Positions 14,269-18,976 of a stretch of DNA of 18,976 nucleotides are shown here, piece by piece. A program made the position numbers and the translations under genes. The stretch is from UBA6136 sp044378425. Its GTDB lineage: Bacteria > Pseudomonadota > Gammaproteobacteria > Methylococcales > Methylococcaceae. The stretch lies in the NCBI GenBank assembly GCA_044378425.1, contig JBILXN010000026.1, positions 1-18,976 of the forward strand, written 5' to 3'. The first letter of the stretch is position 1. Each line of letters begins with the position of its first letter. Below the pieces are notes generated by a model. The model saw only the letters and a list, made by a program, of their open reading frames with translations. It had not been told where the DNA came from and made no database searches.

Positions 14269-15273
14269 TCAGGTTAGCGGATAGGGCAGGGTGAGTACTG
14301 TCAGATGCGGCCCATCGCCTGCCCCAATGTGCAGATGCTCGCTGGTTGCCCACTCCAGGCTTAGAACAGCCAAACACTGGAAGCCGCCCATGGGGTCACG
14401 ACAGGCGTTGACAACACTACCGGCAGTCACCCGTTCCTCACCCGTGTTGAGATAAACCGGGGTTCCGGGAGTTGGGAGGCTATCGCCGCTGCCACACAAT
14501 CGAAACAGTCGACGCTTGAGTTGACCCAAAAAGTGGGTGCGGGTCACGATTTCCTGCCCCGTGTAGCATCCTTTGCTGAAGCCAATCCCACCGAGCAGAT
14601 CCAGATTGAGCATTTGAGGCAGAAACGCCTCAGAGTTCTCGGGCAGGATTAGGGTCTGTCCGGCCTCTATCATAGCCAGCCGCCACACTGATGGATGCTG
14701 TTGTGTCAGGCCTGAAAGGGCGCCCGGCCACGGCGTGGACTGAGCCGTATCGAAAGCGCAGAAACAACATTCATCTTCGCCATTACCGGGCAGAGCAAAG
14801 CAGACGGAATTTTCATCCTGGTGGGAGGATTCACCTGCGGGCAAGAGTCCGTCGCCAGACAATAATTCGCTCGCACCCTTTCCCGTTACCCCTACGAAAA
14901 CCCGCTGTGACGTCAGATTTTCGATCCGCACCTTTGAGCGCAACACATACATCGTGAGCCGCTGAGCCAGGGCCTCGGTGAGGCCGGCCGCCAAAAAAAG
15001 GTGGTAGGTATGACTAGCGGTATGAACGATCCAGAAATTGGCAATCACGCGGCCTTTTGGCGTACAAAAGGCACCGCATCCGACCAAACCGGGCAGGAGT
15101 GCGGCGATATCGCAGGTGGCCTGCCCCTGGAGAAACCGGGCAGCATCATCGCCGCTTACCCTTAGCATTCCGTAATCTGGCAGAACGCAGAATCCCGGAC
15201 CATCAGTGGTCATTGGCAGGGTTGTCATGTCCTCGAAAGGCTTTAGGAGGGCTGACGAATCGTCATGCATCAT
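14269..15273 (-). CDS. ygfZ: Folate-binding protein YgfZ
   Basis: YgfZ is a tetrahydrofolate-binding relative of GcvT that helps build or repair certain 4Fe-4S enzymes such as MiaB. The 334-residue protein has the family hallmark KGCYTGQEIV at 234-243, including the essential Cys236. An N-terminal FLQGQATCDI segment (47-56) and a GRVIANF segment (74-80) are also typical. The first two codons are both ATG (15273 and 15270) and an ATG at 15228 is also possible; no ribosome binding site clearly decides. The length ahead of the conserved core resembles E. coli YgfZ, so the first is used. It lies 77 bp downstream of htpX on the same strand. Confidence 0.92.
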   Translation of the reverse strand: MMHDDSSALLKPFEDMTTLPMTTDGPGFCVLPDYGMLRVSGDDAARFLQGQATCDIAALLPGLVGCGAFCTPKGRVIANFWIVHTASHTYHLFLAAGLTEALAQRLTMYVLRSKVRIENLTSQRVFVGVTGKGASELLSGDGLLPAGESSHQDENSVCFALPGNGEDECCFCAFDTAQSTPWPGALSGLTQQHPSVWRLAMIEAGQTLILPENSEAFLPQMLNLDLLGGIGFSKGCYTGQEIVTRTHFLGQLKRRLFRLCGSGDSLPTPGTPVYLNTGEERVTAGSVVNACRDPMGGFQCLAVLSLEWATSEHLHIGAGDGPHLTVLTLPYPLT

Positions 15274-15302
15274 GGCGTTATCTTCAATTGGGAGTGCTCT
15301 AG

Positions 15303-15332
15303 CACCCGCTGCCTACGGTTCAGCAGTGGGTG
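15303..15332 (-). other. Intercistronic hairpin between htpX and ygfZ
   Basis: CACCCGCTGC at 15303-15312 and GCAGTGGGTG at 15323-15332 form a 10-bp stem with one G-T pair and a 10-base loop. Neither side has a T-run, so read-through is likely. It fills a good part of the 77-bp gap and may stabilise the upstream htpX message or tune the htpX to ygfZ ratio; that function is inference. Confidence 0.45.
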
Positions 15333-15350
15333 GATTGATAAGGCCACCGA

Positions 15351-16250
15351 TCAACGCTGATTCTGCAGTGCCGCGATTCGTTCCTCAAGCGGCGGGTGAC
15401 TCAGGAACAGCTTCTGAAGGCCCGAGGCCATGCCACCGTTGATACCGAACGCCGCCATTTCGCCCGGTAAGTCCTGATGGTCATGGGCGCGCTGGAGCGC
15501 CCGCAGTGCATCAATCATTTTGCCTCGGCCGGCAAGACTGGCACCACCGGCATCGGCCCGAAATTCACGCCAGCGCGAAAACCACATCACGACCATGCTG
15601 GCGAGTATCGACAACAGAATCTGGGCCACCATCTGGGTGATGTAATAGCCGGGACCATAGCCGTAACTGCCGCGGTCATCCTCGTTTGAGCGCAACAATA
15701 CGCGATCGACCAGGTAACCCGCGATGGAGGCGAAGAAATAGACGAAGGTGTTGACGACCCCCTGAAGTAAACCCATGGTCACCATATCGCCGTTGGCGAC
15801 ATGGCTCATCTCGTGGCCTAACACCGCTTCTACCTCGTCCGGGCTCATCCTCTCCAGCAGACCGGTACTCACAGCGACCAACGAACTGTTCCGGCTCATG
15901 CCAGTAGCAAAAGCGTTGGGTTCCGGGGTATTGAAAATACCGACTTCAGGCATGCCGATGCCTACTTTCTGGGCTTGGCGTCTGATCGTATCGACCAGCC
16001 ATTGTTCAGTCTGATTCGAGGGTTGCTCGATCACGTAAACGCCCATGGATTGCTTTGCCATCCATTTGGACATCATCAAGGAGATGAACGAACCGCTCAT
16101 GCCAATGACGGCGGAAGTCAGCAACAGACTGTCGAGGCTGAGGGGTACGCCGCGCTGCTGCATATAATTACCGAGGCCGAGCAGGTGGAAGATGATGCTG
16201 ATTAGCAGCAGTACCGCTGCGTTGGTCAGCAGAAAAAGGAAAATGCGCAT
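15351..16250 (-). CDS. htpX: Membrane zinc metalloprotease HtpX
   Basis: HtpX is a heat- and envelope-stress-induced M48 protease of the inner membrane that degrades misfolded membrane proteins with its active site on the cytoplasmic face. The 299-residue protein has two N-terminal transmembrane helices (about 3-24 and 40-60), the zinc motif HEMSH at 146-150 with catalytic Glu147, two more helices (about 157-183 and 205-224), and the third ligand Glu229 in SRWREFRADAGGA. The FNTPEPNAFATG segment (106-117) is typical. A GGAG lies 12 bases before ATG 16250, a loose but usable ribosome binding site. It is divergent from the exported propeller protein gene, sharing a 110-bp upstream gap in which I see no clear CpxR or sigma32 site. 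Confidence 0.96.
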   Translation of the reverse strand: MRIFLFLLTNAAVLLLISIIFHLLGLGNYMQQRGVPLSLDSLLLTSAVIGMSGSFISLMMSKWMAKQSMGVYVIEQPSNQTEQWLVDTIRRQAQKVGIGMPEVGIFNTPEPNAFATGMSRNSSLVAVSTGLLERMSPDEVEAVLGHEMSHVANGDMVTMGLLQGVVNTFVYFFASIAGYLVDRVLLRSNEDDRGSYGYGPGYYITQMVAQILLSILASMVVMWFSRWREFRADAGGASLAGRGKMIDALRALQRAHDHQDLPGEMAAFGINGGMASGLQKLFLSHPPLEERIAALQNQR

Positions 16251-16360
16251 GATGGTGGAATCTCCAGCAGGGGTTGAGTGGTACCATCATTGGTGCTGTA
16301 AGGCCAAAAATCAAGGGTTCAGCCTGCTGCAGTCCATTCTGTCGTATGGAGGTGTCTAAG

Positions 16361-17488
16361 ATGGATAAACGTATGATTGCAAAATTGATGCAGTTGATGG
16401 CCGGGATGCTGTCATGCAGCGCATTGCTATCGGGGCCGGTTCAGGCGGAGATCGACCTCAGCCGGATACGGATGCCTGATGGATTCAAAATTACCGTGTT
16501 TACCGACAAGGTGCCGGGTGCGCGCAGCCTCAGTCTGGGTGATGATGGTACGGTCTACGTCGGTACGCTGGGCCAGGGCAAGGTGTTTGCCGTTCGCGAT
16601 CTGGATGGCAATGGTCAGGCCGAAATCGTCCGGGAGATCGGATCGGGCTTGAACTATCCCAATGGTGTGGCCTGGCATGAGGGTGACCTCTATGTCGCCG
16701 AAGTCTCTCGAATTCTCCGAATCAGGGACATCAAAGCGCATCTCGATACCCCGGCAAAACCAGAAGTCGTCTTTGATGGCTTTCCCACCGACAAGCATCA
16801 TGGCTGGAAATACTTGCGTGTTGGTCCTGACAACAAGCTTTATACCGCTGTCGGTGCGCCCTGCAATGTCTGTCTGCCGGAAAAGGCTGTCTATGGCTCA
16901 CTGGTTCGCATGGATACCAATGGGAAGAATGTCGAAATCATCGCCCAAGGTCTCCGTAACAGCGTGGGCTTTGACTGGCAGCCCGACACAGGCGACCTTT
17001 GGCTGACCGATAATGGCCGCGACTGGCTGGGTAAGGACGCACCGCCAGATGAACTCAATCGCCTCAGAACGCCCGGCCAGCACTTCGGCTTTCCCTATTG
17101 CTTTGGCAAGGATATCGCGGACCCTGAGTTCGGCAAACTCAAGGCGTGTAACGAGTTCACCGGGCCTGAATGGCAGTTCCCCGCCCATGTCGCAGCCTTG
17201 GGTGCCCATTTTTACCGGGGAGCAGCCTTCCCCCCGGAATACAAAAACCAGCTATTTGTTGCCCAGCACGGCTCCTGGAACCGGATTCCTCCGCAGGGCT
17301 ACCGAATAGTGGTCATCCGGTTTGAGAACGGCAGACCTTTGGCAGAACAGTCTTTTGCCGAAGGCTGGTTGAACGCCGTGGGTTACGCAACCGGCCGGCC
17401 GGTCGATGTTCTGCCGATGCCCGATGGCGCCCTGCTGGTATCGGATGACAAAACAGGCGCTCTTTACCGCATGAGCTACACCCGCTAA
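16361..17488 (+). CDS. Exported beta-propeller protein, L-sorbosone/glucose dehydrogenase-like
   Basis: A 375-residue protein with a Sec signal peptide (basic MDKR, hydrophobic core, likely cleavage after PVQA at residue 29), so it is periplasmic. The mature part resembles the PQQ-dependent sugar/sorbosone dehydrogenase group (GSDH family), a six-bladed beta propeller: repeated DGTVYVGT, GDLYVAE, NKLYTAVG and GDLWLTDNG strands, HHGWKYLRVGPD at 146-157 with His147 as the probable active-site base, and a LRNSVGFDW segment at 198-206. Cys168 and Cys171 (GAPCNVC), Cys247 and Cys263 are likely disulfide or cofactor-loop residues. Substrate and PQQ use are not proved by sequence. GGAGGTG 6 bases before ATG 16361 fixes the start; an upstream ATG at 16274 would bury the signal peptide. 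Confidence 0.87.
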   Translation: MDKRMIAKLMQLMAGMLSCSALLSGPVQAEIDLSRIRMPDGFKITVFTDKVPGARSLSLGDDGTVYVGTLGQGKVFAVRDLDGNGQAEIVREIGSGLNYPNGVAWHEGDLYVAEVSRILRIRDIKAHLDTPAKPEVVFDGFPTDKHHGWKYLRVGPDNKLYTAVGAPCNVCLPEKAVYGSLVRMDTNGKNVEIIAQGLRNSVGFDWQPDTGDLWLTDNGRDWLGKDAPPDELNRLRTPGQHFGFPYCFGKDIADPEFGKLKACNEFTGPEWQFPAHVAALGAHFYRGAAFPPEYKNQLFVAQHGSWNRIPPQGYRIVVIRFENGRPLAEQSFAEGWLNAVGYATGRPVDVLPMPDGALLVSDDKTGALYRMSYTR

Positions 17489-17519
17489 TGCCATCACCAA
17501 CAGACGGATTGACACTGCC

Positions 17520-18260
17520 ATGAATGAACATCAAGCCGAACACCTCTTTCATGGCCCCATCGCCGAAGAGTACGATCAGCTCAAATTAATATGCCCGTCT
17601 GCTGCTGCCATGAGCATCAGGGTCGGCGCCTTTGTTGCGAATTATCCCGCAGCCCCCGATGGAGCCAGATTAAAACTGCTGGAGGTCGGGTGCGGGACCG
17701 GTATCACGACGACTCAACTGTTTGGGGCAAGAGCCGACACTGACATAGTCTCGGTTGACAATGCGCCTGCCATGCTGGCCCAGGCCAGGCAGGGTCTCAG
17801 TCATGCGTTGGCCAGTGGGCGTCTGCAACTGGTGCAATCCGATGCCCTGAGTCACTTGCAGGCGGTCGCCAGTGCCAGCATTGATATCGTAGCCAGTGCT
17901 TACACCCTTCATAATTTTCTCAATGGTTACCGGTTGCGGGTGTTGGGCGAAATCTACCGGGTCCTGAAGCCGGGTGGACTCTTCGTGAATGGCGACCGCT
18001 ATGCGCTTGATGATCCCGGCCAGCACCTACTACTGACTCAGCATGAACTCAGGGGTTACTTTCGGGTGTTTCTCGGCATGAATCGCCCCGACCTGTTGGA
18101 GGAGTGGGTCATCCATCTCTTCAGTGATGAGTCCGAGGAACATATCATGCGCCTGCAGGCCGCATTAGCGGCGATGGATCAGACTGGCTTTGGCGAGGTC
18201 GCAATTCATTTCCGCGAAGGGGTCAATACGCTGCTGACGGGCCACAAACCGTGTCAGTAA
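17520..18260 (+). CDS. Class I SAM-dependent methyltransferase
   Basis: A 246-residue cytoplasmic methyltransferase. The SAM-binding motif LLEVGCGTG is at 53-61, the acidic end of the second strand is Asp80 in VSVDNAP, and the fourth-strand region reads IDIVASAYTLHNF followed by VLKPGGLFVNGD. This is the layout of the UbiE/CmoA-like group of small methyltransferases. The substrate cannot be told from the sequence. The N-terminus (HLFHGPIAEEYDQLKLICP) recalls methyltransferases that act on small molecules. It starts 31 bases after the propeller gene and overlaps the radA start by 10 bases, so it may be cotranscribed with both. No strong ribosome binding site is visible before ATG 17520. Confidence 0.87.
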   Translation: MNEHQAEHLFHGPIAEEYDQLKLICPSAAAMSIRVGAFVANYPAAPDGARLKLLEVGCGTGITTTQLFGARADTDIVSVDNAPAMLAQARQGLSHALASGRLQLVQSDALSHLQAVASASIDIVASAYTLHNFLNGYRLRVLGEIYRVLKPGGLFVNGDRYALDDPGQHLLLTQHELRGYFRVFLGMNRPDLLEEWVIHLFSDESEEHIMRLQAALAAMDQTGFGEVAIHFREGVNTLLTGHKPCQ

Positions 18261-18976
18261 GTCGTAGCAAGGACAAAAAAGCGGTCTATCGGTGTTCCGA
18301 CTGCGGCTATGTCCAAAGCAAATGGGCGGGACAGTGCCCCGGTTGTGGCCTTTGGAACACACTGGTGGAAAGCCTTGAGGGACCTGTCGCAGCGCCGGGG
18401 CGTTTTTCCGGTTATGCCGGTGCAGCAGGGGGGGAACGGCCAATGCCGGTATCGCTGGCAGCGGTTGAGGCCGAGGAAATTGCCAGAACCCCCTGCGGCC
18501 TTGATGAGTTTGATCGGGTGTTGGGCGGAGGACTGGTGGCCGGATCAGCGGTTTTGATCGGCGGCGATCCCGGTATTGGCAAGTCGACGCTGTTGCTGCA
18601 AACCGTTGCCTCGCTCAGCCAGAACCGTCAGGTGCTCTACATCACTGGCGAAGAATCCATCAGCCAGATCAGCCTCCGCGCCCGGCGCCTGCATCTGGCC
18701 TGTGAATCAGTACAAATTCTGGCCGAAACCGAGTTGGATCGCATTCTTGCCACGGCGGCAACCTGTAAGCCGGATTATCTGGTGGTGGATTCGATTCAGA
18801 CGGTATACAGCGAAGCCTTGCAGTCGGCACCGGGTTCAGTGGCACAGGTGCGGGAGTGTGCGTCACAACTGGTGCGGTTCGCCAAACAGACTCAAACCAC
18901 CGTATTTCTGATTGGTCATGTCACCAAGGAGGGTGCGCTGGCAGGGCCGCGGGTTCTGGAACACATGGTCGACACC
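18251..18976 (+). CDS. radA: DNA repair protein RadA (Sms), 3' end cut by window edge
   Basis: RadA is a RecA-like ATPase that promotes branch migration of recombination intermediates. The frame opens with GTG at 18251 and runs 242 codons to the right edge without a stop; the family is about 450-460 residues, so roughly half is present. The N-terminal four-cysteine zinc finger has Cys15, Cys18, Cys29 and Cys32 (CSDCGYVQSKWAGQCPGC). A LDEFDRVLGGGLV segment follows at about 84-96, then Walker A GGDPGIGKST at 104-113 and a YITGEES segment. Walker B appears in DYLVVDSIQT. The KNRFG motif lies beyond the window. GTG 18251 overlaps the end of the methyltransferase gene by 10 bases; no in-frame ATG lies nearby before the zinc finger, so GTG is the best start. 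Confidence 0.95.
   Translation, partial: MSVSRSKDKKAVYRCSDCGYVQSKWAGQCPGCGLWNTLVESLEGPVAAPGRFSGYAGAAGGERPMPVSLAAVEAEEIARTPCGLDEFDRVLGGGLVAGSAVLIGGDPGIGKSTLLLQTVASLSQNRQVLYITGEESISQISLRARRLHLACESVQILAETELDRILATAATCKPDYLVVDSIQTVYSEALQSAPGSVAQVRECASQLVRFAKQTQTTVFLIGHVTKEGALAGPRVLEHMVDT

Noticed and set aside
16406..16420. Possible lipobox (MLSC) in the signal peptide of the propeller protein
   Set aside because: The residues before the cysteine do not fit the lipobox well, and a standard cleavage site after VQA lies ten residues on.
1..18976. Mobile elements, CRISPR arrays, tRNA genes, phage or defence islands
   Set aside because: No transposase, integrase, regular repeats, tRNA-like fold or recognised defence gene was seen in the translated frames or gaps.

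Overview
The window reads as ordinary chromosomal DNA of a gammaproteobacterium. The evidence is the set of housekeeping proteins and their gene pairings: an enterobacterial-type FabI, a YheU/UPF0270 protein, an mrp(apbC)-dcd pair, HemL, YgfZ, HtpX, TrmB and RadA. Genes are dense, most gaps are under 150 bp, and no gap exceeds 300 bp. I see no tRNA, rRNA, insertion sequence, phage gene, integrase or CRISPR array. A genus cannot be named from the sequence alone.

Layout. (1) 1-1407, minus strand: a secreted protein of unknown function, a YheU-like small protein and the start of trmB, which runs off the left edge. (2) 1678-2121, plus strand: mscL with a C-terminal four-cysteine tail, closed by a clear hairpin-plus-T terminator. 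(3) 2195-5877, minus strand: beta-carbonic anhydrase, a small exported 17-kDa-antigen-like protein, a SulP-family anion transporter, then fabI. Carbonic anhydrase next to a SulP transporter suggests a bicarbonate uptake and interconversion unit. (4) 6124-7836, plus strand, divergent from the carbonic anhydrase: a YddA-type ABC permease/ATPase fusion whose nucleotide-binding domain has lost almost every catalytic motif. (5) 7944-11083, plus strand: gltX and cysS, overlapping by one base, followed by a small two-helix membrane protein. (6) 11240-14254, plus strand: mrp, dcd and hemL. (7) 14269-16250, minus strand: htpX followed by ygfZ. (8) 16361-18976, plus strand: an exported sorbosone-dehydrogenase-like beta-propeller, a class I methyltransferase, and the start of radA, cut by the right edge.

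How the genes fit together. Several touch linked metabolism. GltX makes glutamyl-tRNA, which feeds translation and, where HemA is present, the C5 route in which HemL makes 5-aminolevulinate. Mrp and YgfZ both serve iron-sulfur cluster handling and flank dcd and hemL. Carbonic anhydrase and SulP handle inorganic carbon, and FabI downstream completes fatty-acid elongation from bicarbonate-derived malonyl units; that last link is only a suggestion. The most unusual object is the ABC fusion protein with an apparently dead ATPase domain in an otherwise intact frame. I do not see a convincing new multi-gene system.
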